From: Apricaphanius iberus
Lineage: Eukaryota > Chordata > Actinopteri > Cyprinodontiformes > Aphaniidae
Direction: 5' to 3'
Assembly (NCBI GenBank): GCA_028564705.1
Contig: JAPXFQ010000338.1
Location: 3,038,001 to 3,102,000 of the forward strand
Length of the DNA stretch: 64,000 nucleotides
The position numbers were made by a program, and so were the translations under genes. Numbering within the stretch: the stretch's first letter is position 1; each line of letters begins with the position of its first letter. Below the pieces are notes generated by a model, which worked only from the letters and a program-made list of their open reading frames with translations, made no database searches and was not told the DNA's origin. Shown here piece after piece: positions 52,001 through 64,000 of the stretch.

Positions 52001-55000
52001 TCACATAAAATCCCATTGAAATCTGTGGAAGTTGATGTTTATAACGTGGAAAAAACCCATATTTACTAAACTGTATTTGTAATTGTGAATCTTTATACAT
52101 TTTCAGGATTTAAACAGCAAAGACCATTTTAATTCCCATCCATCTGATCCTGCAACTCCTTACACCTCTGCAGCCACAACCCCGGAACCACAACCCCTGA
52201 ACAATTTTGACCCCAACAACGATATGACTGTAGTCAATCTGACCGTCAATGACTTCACTTCAAAGCCGCAGCTATGTCCAGGCAGTGTTTATGAATTTTG
52301 CCCCAGAGAAGATAAAACCGATGAAGAGAAAGATGGACAGCAGAGAGGCAGGAAACAAAGGAGTTGGTCTGAGATGGATAATGACTTGGAGGAGGGAGGA
52401 AGAACAGGTGAAGGAGAGAAGGAAAGAGATGATGAAGAGATGAGACGCAGATTATACATGCTCGTTTCCCAAGCCAGGTTTACATACTCGTCTTCTACTG
52501 AAGATGAGCCAGATGGAGAGGGACAAGGTGAGGAGGAATGGAACACAGATGCAGACATGGATAAAGCATATAAAGAGCAAGTGCAGACAGAGAAACTAGC
52601 CAGTAGGCTCTGTCAACTGGAAAACGAAGTCAGAGCAACTCAGTTCTCATTAACTGAGGACGAATTGGACAGAATGGGCCTTGAAATGGAAAACAAGCAG
52701 GATGAGATTGAAAAAGAGGAAGAACTGGCTGTTAAATTATGCAGATTATCTAACAAAGTCAACGCCAGCCAGTACTCATCCACTGATGATGAACTGGATA
52801 AGGCGGTAAGAGGAGATGATGGGGTGCATGAAAAGAAGCTGTGGAGAGTGCAACTAGAAAGAACTCAGCTGTGCGATCTAGCCAGTTTAGTCAGTGCCTC
52901 ACAGTTTTCCTCTACTGAGGATGAGCTGGACCGGCTGGGAGATAATGAAAGAAAACATGGGAATGAGAAAAACGGCTGCACCAGGAAGATGAGGGAGCTT
53001 TGGGATGGAGAGGAATCAATTGGAGACATAGACATGAAGATGTTCGATTTGACAGAAACTGAAGAAAGGGAGCAGGAGGGGGCTGAGAGAGGAAAGTGTC
53101 AGCCAAAGGTTCAAGATGATGGAACCGGCATGCAGAAAAACAAGCAAGTAATAAGGGATGGAAAAATGGGGATGGGGCAAATATATGACAAATTCAGAGA
53201 AATCTTTAAAGAGCCAGTAGGTAAGCAAGAGATCCACATCAAAACAGAAATGAAGGCAGGGAGGACAGAGGCATTACAGGAAGCAAAAGCCGAAAAAGTA
53301 AAAGAACCACACTCAAAGAGGACAGAGGAAAAGGTGGAACAAGTATTTCTAAAAGAAAGTGAAGGGAGCGAGAGAACTAGTGAAACAGACTCAAAAAGTG
53401 ACCAAGGTGATGCAGAATTTGACCAAATAATCAGCAGCATGCTGATGATGACTCTGGAGGACATGGAGGCAGAAATGATGGACAAAGCTGAGCAAAACGA
53501 ACAAAGAAAGCCGGAGAATGTTGATGTCAAGGGAGAGCTTGGATTTAGAGAGAGGGAAGATGCAATAGAGGAGATGGACAAAATGTCAGAGTCAGAGATA
53601 AAAATCTGTATTAGTGAGAAAACGGACGGAAAGATTTTTGATAAACAGCAGAAAGATAACAATACAGGTGGAGATGAAAATACTCATGAACAAAACTGTA
53701 GGGGTATGACTACCATCAATGAACTCCAAACAAATGAAACCAAGCCTACATGTCTAAAAGGTGAAGAGAAGAGTGAGAACCAAGATGGACGAAGAAACAC
53801 AGCAGAATTGGAAGGAGCAGAGATGCACCTGGATAACACACACTGTGATCAGAGAGACGTGGACAGTTATGTCAAGGAAGGGATAAAAGTTGAAAACATG
53901 GAGCAGAGCAGTTCCTACACTCATCTAGGGGAGTTCTTGTCACCAGAAGAGATTCAGAACGTAAGTACTAGAGCTGTTTCTAGCATATTTTTCATAGATT
54001 ATATTTTTAAGAGAATGAACAGTCTTACAATAAAATAGTTATGTAAAAACATACTAAAATACAATTTGCTAGACGATACAGTGATACTCTAAATGTTAGT
54101 TGACAAAAGTGAGAACTTTCTATGGCCCTTAGAAATGCATGTATGTGCATTTTAGTTATATGTAGTCCATATGAATGTACCACATAAATCTTTTGTGCTT
54201 TATGCCCAATTTCATGCTTTTATCATATTAGAACCATAAAGCAGCTTGAATTACCTTCTTTTTGAAAGTGTACTATAGTTATAAAATTGCCTTGCCTTAT
54301 GCAAATGTAACAGATTTTATAATAAGCATAAAACTAAAATGCTTGTGCCCAACAGCATCTGTTGACTTATACCTGGTACATTTGTGAAATGACCTTTGAT
54401 TCTCATTACTGCAAGCTGACTTGCTCTCTCATTATCTTCTGCAGCCAACCCACTGACCTAGATAGGGAACTTATGACTGGGTTACAGCTGGTGCCTTGCT
54501 TTAAAATTGACAGAAATATTTTAACAGTAATTTGAATAATTTTCTGCAGTTTTATTGGCTAACTTTTTCTGAGATCGGAGAACCTGATTCTTTTCAAATC
54601 AACTAACGTCTTCCTCTTGTTTCCTCTATATGTTCTGTCTTTGCTTTATGTTAACTGTAGGGTAGTGATATGGAGCTTTACAAAACTATAGAATTAATGT
54701 CATCTATGCTTGAGCAGGTGAGAGTTAATTTGTTTGAATTTAGCCTTATACCCAAAGATATTAAAACATTAAACATAAACATATTGTAAAGCTTTAATAT
54801 TCACTTTCCTCTAAAATTTAATTTCTAAGCATCTGATGAAAATGTTCATTATGATAAACATTTCAGCTGGGAAACAAAAAAAAGTTAAAATAAGCAGTTA
54901 AAATAACCTGTTTTTCTTTTTCCACTGTAGAGATACTCTGCAGCGTCTTTACGCAGCATCACCACTGAGGTGCTGAAGGTGCTAAATGCGACCGAGGAGC

Positions 55001-57405
55001 TGCTCCAGGGAGTGGAGGGACAAGACAAAGCCATAGTCTCTACAATCTCCCTGCCCCCAAACACAGATCCCAAGAAGCTGGACCAGCAGTTCTGGAAACT
55101 AGAGGAAAATGTAAAGTCCAGATCATAATTTCCTTACTAAATATGTTTAATATGTCAAACTTACATTACATCCGGCCCTAGCACAACCTAGTAGTCACAA
55201 ATATTAATTCAGCTCACAAGTTTTAGTTAAGCTAAAATACTGTGGTGAAGAGGGATCTTAAATGTTAAAATATTGCACAGCTTATCATTTTATTCATGGC
55301 CAATGATGGAATTTACAGATGTTATGCAAAATGTCGGTTATTATCCCTTAAAAGTCTAGTTTAAGAAAAAGTACTATGTAGTACAAAGTATTATAATGTA
55401 GTATAAAGTATTATAAAGCCCCCCAAAAAATAAAATTAGGTATTTTAGTGAATGATTTCAACAAATAATCCATTAAGATAATTTTGTAACTTTGTCAGCA
55501 GTTCGAAATGGAAAAATCATAGAGTTATTTTACTACACTCTATAAATAGCTCACCATAAAAACTTATTGTGAGGTTTGTTGATAGGATTAAAGAATAAAT
55601 GTCCTTGAAAGAAAAATCCAGAGAGCCAATTAATTTTGTTCTTTTTGGTACAATTCTTTACATTTTCTGGATTTCAATAAATTTTAATTCCTAAAGCTCA
55701 AAAGTGATCTGTAGAACTTAAACTAAATATTTAATATATGATTTTATCAAAATTAACACTTTAAATTCACTTTAAGGCACACGTCACTAAAGTTTAATTG
55801 TATGTTCTTGAAGTAATTTTTCAAAAACTTATTATGAGTTGAATTTTTTCTGACATGGTTTTGCTGCAGGTTTATGTGGCAGCTGGTTCTGTGTACAGCC
55901 TGGAGACAGAGCTTAGTGACCTGGAGGAGTGTGCCAGAGGAATCTGCAGCTCCACACCCGATATGGAGCTGTCCTTCCTGGAGGAGCAAGTGGCAGCAGC
56001 AGCCGCCAAGGTTCAGCAGTCCGAGCTACAGGTGAGCTTTCATAAAAAATTGAGGAATGTTTAGCATATATCACAATTGATTCCACAATGTTAGACCGAA
56101 ACCCTGAACCATGTGCTGTAATAAAAAGAAAAATATTTTCCGTAATATGCACATAGAGATTAAAAAAATTCTCAATGCAGCTATATTAACCATGAACTTT
56201 CTTGTTTCTGATGGAGATATGTGACATTTCTGCAAGAATAGCTGCTCTGAAGAGTGCTGGCCTCAATGTGGACACTCAGAGTCGCTTCACAAAGACCAGG
56301 GTGACCACAAATAAGGTTTTTTGCAGAGTCAGATGAAAGAACAATGAAAATATCAGAGCGGAGTTCTGTTGTTGACTAAAACATTTTTTTATTCATTTAT
56401 ATTTTTGCAGTCAGTTACTCTGGACTCTTCTAGACATCTGAGAAGAAGGCTACCTGTACCACCAGTAAAAGGTAAGTCTGTATTTGATTCACATCTTATG
56501 CTTTGTCCACACATAGACGGGTATCTCACAAAAGTGAGATATTTTTCTATGGTTTGGCCCATCATCCACACACAAAACATGGCGATTCTCTATTTTTTTC
56601 TAAAAAAAAAAAAAAACTGGCCAAAGTGAAGATCTGCGTTTTCTCCATTTTAAGCATCTGCTTGTTGACAGATGTAAGCAGAGTTTTAGGTGTCGCCACA
56701 TCAATGTCCACGACAGAACATACTGCAGCATCACGTGTGTAACCCGTGTTTACTGCACACATCACATCATACTGTAGATTATTTTAGTGCACTGTTGATG
56801 TAAAATAGGTAGTCTTAACAAAAATGAACAAATAGATGGTGTATATGAGCAGTAAGTGATAAATATCACTCAAAATTTGACTTTACAGATTGCATTTGGC
56901 TACATTATGCATGTATCATAATGTTCACACTTGTAGAATGTTGAAGCTTTAGAGTACTAACGCAGTTAAGACTGTTGTTAGGGTGCATGAATTACACCAA
57001 CAACTTTATTCTTTGCCCAGAGACAACCACGTGCAAACCCTAAGTGACAGTAAAGAAAAGAGACAAGTCCTTCAATGACTATTTGCAACATTTTTGGATT
57101 TTTTGCAAGTCTTCTGCTAAAATCATTTCAGTCTCTCTGTTATGCAATTTCTATCTAGGAAATTTAAACAATAATTTAAAAAGTTTTGTTTTAAAATTTG
57201 GTTTCACTTCTGGATTTGGATGTAGGTTCACTGAAGATGTATCCATACAATGTACAAGGCAGTGTTTGCAAGTGTTTTTGGTAAATGTGCACCATTTATG
57301 AATGGAGCCCAATATTTCCCTAACTGACAGTCAAAATGTCACTTTTGTCCACTCAATTCAAATTAAGTGTTTTTGTTTCTATTTTAAGGAGACAAGGAAG
57401 GCTAA
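24910..57405 (+). CDS. myrip: myrip: myosin VIIA and Rab interacting protein (Rab27 effector), 16 coding exons
   Basis: MyRIP is a cytoplasmic adaptor that binds Rab27 on melanosomes and secretory granules, links them to myosin VIIa/Va and actin, and anchors PKA to the exocyst (family knowledge). Coding exons: 24910-25019, 33093-33314, 34894-35030, 41615-41695, 42847-42944, 46987-47067, 47286-47417, 50538-50673, 50989-51530, 52107-53960, 54661-54717, 54931-55110, 55870-56031, 56217-56315, 56411-56471, 57389-57405. All introns are GT-AG and all phases join, giving about 1,322 codons against about 860 in mammals; most of the excess is the 618-codon exon at 52107. The start MGRKLDL matches the family N-terminus. 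Residues 64-107 hold four CxxC pairs, followed by the SLEWFY motif at about 117-122. C-terminal stretches [14 protein letters not shown] and [10 protein letters not shown] also match the family. The last exon is the least certain part. Melanophilin is the nearest paralogue, but the C-terminus and overall order fit MyRIP better. Confidence 0.95.
25020..27000 (+). other. myrip intron 2, first part: nothing recognised
   Basis: AT-rich intron with no open frame of note and no repeat I can classify. Confidence 0.5.
27003..27330. repeat. Two dispersed repeats in tandem
   Basis: TAGGGATGGCTACCG ... CCGATACCGGTGCCAAACC at 27005-27055 resembles the 60.1-60.47 kb element, and AGGGCTGTCAAACAATTAAA at about 27127 is the family at 3.67 kb. 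Confidence 0.5.
28171..28383 (-). mobile_element. tRNA-derived SINE, copy 2, head missing
   Basis: It reads in reverse: TAGCGCTTTAT tail, CAAGCTACGTTGTAGCCACA, and AGGCAACGGGTGAAG. It stops where the tRNA-like head should begin and abuts a LINE fragment. Confidence 0.75.
28384..28690 (-). mobile_element. LINE reverse-transcriptase fragment
   Basis: On the - strand across frames: a region like YADDTEF, then [17 protein letters not shown] and [16 protein letters not shown], matching the stretch just after the RT catalytic site of fish LINEs. It is frameshifted and dead, in myrip intron 2. Confidence 0.7.
28700..31015 (+). other. myrip intron 2, middle part: nothing recognised
   Basis: AT-rich; no gene, RNA or clear repeat seen. 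Confidence 0.45.
31016..31965 (+). mobile_element. LINE remnant with RT deleted (Rex1/L2-like)
   Basis: 31079-31532 encodes the region between endonuclease and RT ([40 protein letters not shown]). It jumps directly to the C-terminal ORF end at 31577-31801 ([27 protein letters not shown]) and the tail GCGCTATATAGATAAAAGTG(AATTG)n. The whole reverse transcriptase between them is deleted. Confidence 0.85.
31970..33092 (+). other. myrip intron 2, last part: nothing recognised
   Basis: AT-rich intron; the pyrimidine-rich stretch at about 33030-33092 is the tract of the exon 3 acceptor. Confidence 0.5.
33093..33314 (+). CDS. myrip: myrip exon 3, zinc-binding FYVE-like domain
   Basis: A long pyrimidine tract and CAACAG acceptor precede it; donor AG|GTAAGG follows. 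It encodes residues about 37-111 with CxxC pairs at 64/67, 81/84, 89/92 and 104/107, the two-zinc module of the Slp/Slac2 Rab27-binding domain. All eight cysteines are present. Confidence 0.97.
33375..33780. repeat. Dispersed repeat beginning AGAGCTGGGCGATATGG
   Basis: The GCTGGGCGATATGG start is a common head of fish hAT-type MITEs; the right end was not located. Confidence 0.45.
34645..34740 (-). mobile_element. LINE 3' tail with TTCTA repeats
   Basis: On the - strand CAAATTTCCCCTTGTGGGAC followed by AATAAAAGACTG and TTCTATTCTA, a frequent fish LINE terminus. It lies in myrip intron 3. Confidence 0.65.
34894..35030 (+). CDS. myrip: myrip exon 4, SLEWFY Rab27-contact helix
   Basis: Starts after GTCTGTAAG and ends at ACTG|GTAAAG. 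It encodes [18 protein letters not shown] and the following [14 protein letters not shown] stretch, the second helix of the Rab27-binding domain, almost unchanged from mammals. Confidence 0.97.
36440..36535 (-). mobile_element. tRNA-like relic (SINE head or tRNA pseudogene)
   Basis: On the - strand: box A-like TTGGCTGACTGGTAAGTGCC, anticodon-arm-like CCTTTCACCTGAG and box B-like ACGATCAAATCCCGGCC, in tRNA order and spacing. No full cloverleaf is evident. Confidence 0.4.
36985..37320 (-). mobile_element. LINE RT C-terminal fragment (RTE/Rex3-like)
   Basis: The - strand frame 37227-36994 has [40 protein letters not shown] and [14 protein letters not shown], the conserved segment after the RT in these LINEs. 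The upstream part continues in another frame. It lies in myrip intron 4. Confidence 0.8.
37330..40070 (+). other. myrip intron 4 stretch: nothing recognised
   Basis: AT-rich; the short open frames have no recognisable content. Confidence 0.45.
40074..40392 (+). mobile_element. tRNA-derived SINE, copy 3, most complete
   Basis: Box A-like TGGCTCAGGAGTTGGG, box B-like GACGGTTCAAGCCCC, body CACTTCACCCGTTGCCTACT and tail AGTAAAGCGCTATACAAATG. It includes the head missing from the 28.17 kb copy. Confidence 0.85.
40503..41330 (-). mobile_element. Tc1-like transposon remnant
   Basis: The TIR-like end CAGATCACAACCACAAAC and the block CATAGCATGATGATGCCATC (Tc1: CATGATGCTGCCACCACC) with CAGTCTGAAGTC identify a degenerate Tc1-like copy read on the - strand, in myrip intron 4. 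Confidence 0.6.
41615..41695 (+). CDS. myrip: myrip exon 5
   Basis: An 81-base exon between TCTGCAG and G|GTGAGAA. It encodes a serine-rich linker including [16 protein letters not shown], which matches the mammalian protein residue for residue over most of its length. Confidence 0.95.
42203..42425 (+). mobile_element. tRNA-derived SINE, second family
   Basis: Box A ATGGCGCAGTGGTTAGCACT and a box B-like GTAGGTTTGTATCCTGG, followed by CTCTAAATTGTCCTTAAGTG and GACAGCTGGAGATAGGCACC. It lies in myrip intron 5. Confidence 0.8.
42847..42944 (+). CDS. myrip: myrip exon 6, amphipathic PKA-anchoring helix
   Basis: Between TGTTTAG and CAG|GTTATC. It encodes the amphipathic helix [20 protein letters not shown]. 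In mammalian MyRIP this region binds the PKA RII subunits, so a conserved AKAP role is inferred. The exon ends in phase 0. Confidence 0.95.
43310..43880 (+). mobile_element. Tc1-like transposon, 5' portion
   Basis: The stretch GGAGGAGCTGCAAAAATCCA, GAGTGGCAAGAAGAAAG and ACCATAAGAAGTC is a degenerate Tc1 transposase region. It is interrupted at 43881 by a solo LTR; a Tc1-type end (GGCAAAATGTGAAAAAGTTT) occurs at about 46.53 kb. It lies in myrip intron 6. Confidence 0.7.
43881..44845 (+). mobile_element. Solo LTR of a retrotransposon, 965 bp
   Basis: It begins TGTAAC and ends GTTACA, with AGGT duplicated directly outside both ends (43877-43880 and 44846-44849). A TATA-like CTATTTAAAAGG at about 44082 and AATAAA near 44619 fit LTR promoter and poly(A) functions. 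No internal retroviral-type genes are present, so this is a recombined solo LTR. Confidence 0.8.
45018..45250. repeat. Foldback sequence, near-perfect inverted repeat
   Basis: The arm starting ACAAATGTAAAAACAGAAAA at 45071 is repeated inverted, ending at about 45248, with only small differences over about 57 bases. A partial direct copy of the arm precedes it at 45018. Confidence 0.85.
45950..46140. repeat. Dispersed repeat with CTGCCCCCTAGTGG core
   Basis: AACTGCCCCCTAGTGGTCGT and GGTGCAAAGAATGATAGGAG parallel the stretch at 1060-1112. It lies in myrip intron 6. Confidence 0.6.
46086..46099 (-). promoter_or_regulatory. CTCF-type motif in myrip intron 6
   Basis: CTGCCCCCTAGTGG, identical to the motif at 1063. 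Confidence 0.4.
46460..46590. mobile_element. Tc1-like terminal sequence
   Basis: GGCAAAATGTGAAAAAGTTT followed by ATATGAATATTTT and AAGGCACTG matches the usual Tc1 end; possibly the other end of the copy at 43.3 kb. Confidence 0.55.
46987..47067 (+). CDS. myrip: myrip exon 7
   Basis: Between TCTCCTCAG and AAA|GTAAAATG, 27 codons. It encodes [20 protein letters not shown] and QTIVQK, aligning with the mammalian QNEASYLRDHKEELTEEL segment. Confidence 0.93.
47286..47417 (+). CDS. myrip: myrip exon 8
   Basis: Between TTCTCTGTAAG and CAA|GTAAATC, 44 codons. The start ([11 protein letters not shown]) continues the mammalian helix that begins QKIIRK; the rest, with a HHH run, is poorly conserved. 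The preceding intron is only 218 bases, so the join is easy to check. Confidence 0.88.
47890..49340. mobile_element. TIR element related to the 1.19-2.52 kb copy
   Basis: The CCCGTTTCCATTAGAGTCTG start and, inverted, AATTCCCATTGGTTTTGTCT at the right form imperfect ends. The internal TTACCGGACTCAGACCAATC / CAGCCCATAGGTGG block is shared with 2336-2366. It lies in myrip intron 8. Confidence 0.6.
49350..50537 (+). other. myrip intron 8, distal part: nothing recognised
   Basis: AT-rich, no open frame of note. Confidence 0.45.
50538..50673 (+). CDS. myrip: myrip exon 9
   Basis: Between ATCTCTTCAG and CTCTG|GTAAGAG. It contains RSHSAFTL near its start and [11 protein letters not shown] at its end, both matching conserved islands in mammalian MyRIP. 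Confidence 0.93.
50989..51530 (+). CDS. myrip: myrip exon 10
   Basis: Between TTGTCTTCAG and TCG|GTAAGAAAG. It opens with [13 protein letters not shown], a conserved MyRIP motif, followed by [11 protein letters not shown], a DVDFNL motif and a Lys/Arg-rich end (SRKKRRSKK), which could be a nuclear-type or actin-binding basic patch. Confidence 0.93.
51950..52060. mobile_element. Tc1-like terminal sequence
   Basis: CACTACTTTGTGTTGGTCTA and TCACATAAAATCCCATTGAA are a well-known fish Tc1 end. It stops about 50 bases before myrip exon 11. Confidence 0.75.
52107..53960 (+). CDS. myrip: myrip exon 11, giant acidic exon with four tandem motif copies
   Basis: A continuous 618-codon exon between TTTTCAG and AAC|GTAAGTAC, open throughout in the phase set by its neighbours. 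It is very rich in Glu, Lys and Asp. Four copies of a motif of form [24 protein letters not shown] lie at about 52440-52520, 52591-52680, 52723-52810 and 52864-52942; mammalian MyRIP has one recognisable counterpart (LYELAMKMSEKETSSGED). The rest is low-complexity and not alignable by eye. Confidence 0.93.
54661..54717 (+). CDS. myrip: myrip exon 12, small exon
   Basis: A 57-base, 19-codon exon between GTTAACTGTAG and CAG|GTGAGAG. It encodes [19 protein letters not shown], predicted helical and leading into the conserved C-terminal helix. Being a multiple of three, it could be skipped without a frameshift. Confidence 0.85.
54931..55110 (+). CDS. myrip: myrip exon 13
   Basis: Between TTTTCCACTGTAG and AAT|GTAAAG. 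It encodes [18 protein letters not shown] and [11 protein letters not shown], close to the mammalian ISTEVLKVINATEEL and LDEQLTSLEEN segments. Confidence 0.96.
55870..56031 (+). CDS. myrip: myrip exon 14
   Basis: Between TTTTGCTGCAG and CAG|GTGAGC. It encodes [20 protein letters not shown] and [20 protein letters not shown], the heptad-like helix conserved in MyRIP and melanophilin. Confidence 0.96.
56217..56315 (+). CDS. myrip: myrip exon 15
   Basis: Acceptor GATGGAG lies behind a CTTTCTTGTTTCT tract; donor AAG|GTTTTT. It encodes [18 protein letters not shown] and SRFTKTR, aligning with mammalian DIESRISALTIAGLNI and RFTRKR. Confidence 0.9.
56411..56471 (+). CDS. myrip: myrip exon 16, basic LPVPPVK tail
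   Basis: Between TTTTTGCAG and AAAG|GTAAGTC. It encodes [20 protein letters not shown], matching the mammalian TIDTSRQQRRKLPAPPVK end. It ends with one base of a split codon. Confidence 0.93.
56500..56765. mobile_element. MITE fragment, CCACACGTAG family, in myrip intron 16
   Basis: TTTGTCCACACATAGACGGG and ATTTTTCTATGGTTTGGCCC correspond to GTGTGGACAGG / AAATATCTCCGTTTTGG parts of the 59.0-59.54 kb copy. Confidence 0.6.
57389..57405 (+). CDS. myrip: myrip exon 17, probable terminal coding exon with short tail
   Basis: With acceptor ATTTTAAG at 57388, the phase from exon 16 gives G-D-K-E-G then TAA at 57403-57405. Acceptor AGs at 57391 and 57396 would give DKEG or [12 protein letters not shown] endings. 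Mammalian MyRIP continues for about 50 residues. A 47-codon open stretch exists here in another frame (ETRKAKTS and on), but no AG gives that phase. The exact C-terminus is therefore uncertain. Confidence 0.5.
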
Positions 57406-58480
57406 AACATCAATTTTCTGCAAGACTTCTTTGACAACAGTGCCTTCACCCTGCAACCCACAGAAGAAGAAAAAAATATACAATCAAACACCAGATGCCT
57501 TAACTGTACATGCCTCAAGCAACATGGAACACTAACATGGACACATATTTGCATCACAGATATCCTGTATTAATAATCACATTTTGTAACCTTGTACATT
57601 GAATAGTCTGAGAATTCAAGATTTATGCAGATGTAAAACTATGTATTAGTGGCTCAGGTTGGAGCACAGTGTGCAAAAGGAGAAAGCATACATCTGTGTA
57701 CAAAAGTCCACTGCATGTGCCACTTCATTTACAAGTGCACATAGTATTATCATGTAAAGTTGGCAAATCAGAGAACTGATTATATTGTTATTTAGACAGC
57801 AGGAAGTGACCCAGATTGTCTTGCAAGCTACACAGGAGTACTAAGTAACGCAGAGCTGCTATTCCATCACCTATTGCTCAAAACTAAAATGTTTTCCACT
57901 TGTGTTTACAAAAAAATATGTTTTTGACTTAAATATTCACTTCCACAAAATTCAAAGACTTTTGAAGTTTCTTTTAAAGGAAAGTTTTTGAATGAAAGTT
58001 TTCAAGCCACAAGCTGCTTTAAAAACAGTTTCAAATTAAAGAAATCACACGTTTGTCTTAAATCTTTTTGTGTTTAAACCATGAGATTTAGGATTGAGGA
58101 TTGAGCTAAAATTTACCCAAAGTGTTCTATACTTTGGGTCCAGATTTATGCCCATACCAAGATCAGTCTGCATACATTTATACAGAGATTTTTTATGATG
58201 CTCAGATGAACACAACAGATAAAACAGCGCTTTCAGATCACCCATCAAATGTTTTGTGGAATTTATTGACTCTGATCTATCTGATTAAAGGAAGAGCACA
58301 TACAATCATCCCTTGGAAAACGAGAAAATGGGTGCACAGATGCATACAAAATCTTTATTTTAATCAAAGCACCATGAAGATGTCATTTTAAAAAATGTTG
58401 CTCCCGATTGTCTTTAATAACACAGTGAAATCAAGCTAAATGTAGAAGCAGCTTCTAAATAAAACCAGAAATGTGCAAGA
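57406..58480 (+). other. myrip: myrip 3' UTR (inferred), with poly(A) signal
   Basis: No other gene is visible in this stretch. AATAAA at 58458-58463 is the first plausible + strand polyadenylation signal after the stop; another sits near 58662. The extent is inferred from the signal only. Confidence 0.45.
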
Positions 58481-58989
58481 AATCAACAGTGTATTAATAA
58501 AAATCACACAAACATAAGAGGAAATGTAGCATGCTATAAAAACTATTAAACTCTTAAGTTACAACTGAGATTTTGAAATAAAAATATTTGTTTGCGATCT
58601 ACTCTATGTATTATTTCCCTGTTGTGCATTTTATAGTGTAAATTTTGTACAGAAAAGAAACCAATAAATGTTTTCTGCCCTTTAAGCACAAAATAATAAA
58701 ATCGAAAACTGTCAACAGAAAGCTGCTGTATAGAGATCCTGTATTCTGAGATCAACACGGTTGAAAAGGCTATGCGCTGTGGCCTGCCAGAGGAAGGTGG
58801 GTGTCATGGGAAGGAAGGTTGTCTGTATTTCCAAGATGTGGAAGTGACACTCAAACGTGACATTCCTCGCTGTGAAGAAGGTGTTGGAAGCCCTGGAAAA
58901 TAAAGGCTGTCTTTGAGAGGAATACTTTGGAAAGATTTAGCAGTATCACCTCCTGCTCTCTGTGACGCTGTGATGAAAACAAAGTGCCT

Positions 58990-59545
58990 GAATGTCCACA
59001 CGTAGCCGGGTTTTTTTTTAAACGAAGATTTTCCTCTGCTCCTTGAAAAAAAAATCTCCATCCACACGTAACCGGATAAATGCGTTTTTCAGCACATTCA
59101 TAGACGTGGCAAACCTGTAGGGGGCAGTAGTTCTCCCCAGTCCTATCCGCCAAGAGAAACTTTATATTTCCTCTCTTCAGCGCGCAGCAGTTATACAGCT
59201 TATAAAAGCCAACAAACAAGACGCGTTTTAACAATGGATGATACCAACACAGCTCTGAGGAAATAAATGCTGTTTTCTAGAGTAAACACAGGTCGCACAT
59301 GAGGTGTTGGATCATTTTTTGTCGCGGAAAGTGGCGTTACGGCTCTTAAAACTCCGTTTTCACCGTCCACACGCAGATACCGAAAACGGAGAAAACGCAA
59401 ATCTCCACTTTGGCCGGAGTTTTTAAAAAGCTTCGTTTTTGGTGCCGAAAACCTCCGGCTACGTGTGGATAACAGGCCAAACCGTAGAAAAATATCTCCG
59501 TTTTGGGAGATACCCGGCTACGTGTGGACAGGGGATACAGCCTAG
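58990..59545. mobile_element. MITE between the tails of myrip and plxdc2
   Basis: CCACACGTAGCCGGG at the left and CCCGGCTACGTGTGGAC at the right form inverted ends; internal GAAAACGGAGAAAACG-type repeats. It lies downstream of, or in, the plxdc2 3' UTR. Confidence 0.75.
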
Positions 59546-59742
59546 AGGATCTTCGTTTTACATAAGACCTTTAGGATACCATGCCAATAAATTGATGAAA
59601 TATCCTCTCAAAAGTTTGATGGTTTCTGTCTTTGAATGCTCTTTTCAAACTAAAGTGAACTGATTCATTATCCATCAGAGAAAACAGAGGTTACACAGAG
59701 AACCAGCTCTGCCCTGAAGCTTAACAGAATTTATAGCTTTGG

Positions 59743-63938
<4,196 letters not shown>

Positions 63939-64000
63939 TTATCCGTTTAAACTTTTGGAGACAGATTTAGAAGGTAGAGTAGGTCAACCTTCAGAAAAGC

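Noticed and set aside
53111..53662. 183-codon - strand frame rich in Ser and Phe
   Set aside because: Antisense shadow of the large myrip exon.

Overview
The window is a piece of a ray-finned (teleost) fish genome. It holds large spliced vertebrate genes with GT-AG introns, AT-rich introns, and a dense load of fish-type repeats: L2/CR1/Rex1-like and RTE-like LINE remnants, tRNA-derived SINEs, Tc1, Harbinger and piggyBac-like DNA transposons, and a solo LTR. The sequence alone does not give the species.

Three genes can be supported. (1) myrip (myosin VIIA and Rab interacting protein) runs on the + strand from a likely noncoding first exon near 22.1 kb to a stop near 57.4 kb. I could place 16 coding exons whose phases all join, giving about 1,322 codons: an N-terminal Rab27-binding domain with four CxxC zinc pairs, an amphipathic helix, a very large acidic central exon carrying four copies of a short motif, and the conserved C-terminal helix and basic tail. 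(2) The 3' half of a plexin-domain-containing gene, best matched to plxdc2, lies on the - strand at 59.7-63.8 kb and runs off the right edge. It is tail-to-tail with myrip. (3) A small two-exon - strand gene at about 14.1-18.1 kb encodes a 69-residue cysteine-rich protein that I do not recognise. It has an N-myristoylation start, a cysteine cluster and two CxxC pairs. Its candidate promoter has a TATA box and an interferon-response-type GAAANN triplet repeat. This is the best candidate in the window for something undescribed.

Layout: 1-13 kb is repeat-rich (LINE end, TIR elements, GC-rich retroposon copies, SINE, microsatellites, Harbinger remnant). 13.3-18.3 kb is the small gene, with a complete poly(A) retroposon (12-bp target duplication) and a LINE 3' end in its intron. 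18.8-21.1 kb holds MITE-like palindromes and a long TA repeat. 22-58.5 kb is myrip, with Tc1, SINE, LINE, solo-LTR and foldback insertions confined to introns. 58.5-64 kb is the end of plxdc2, with MITEs in its introns and between the two gene tails.

The two named genes are not an operon-like unit and have no evident shared pathway. myrip links Rab27 organelles to myosin and actin. plxdc2 is a single-pass cell-surface receptor. Most long open frames elsewhere are chance frames in repeats.
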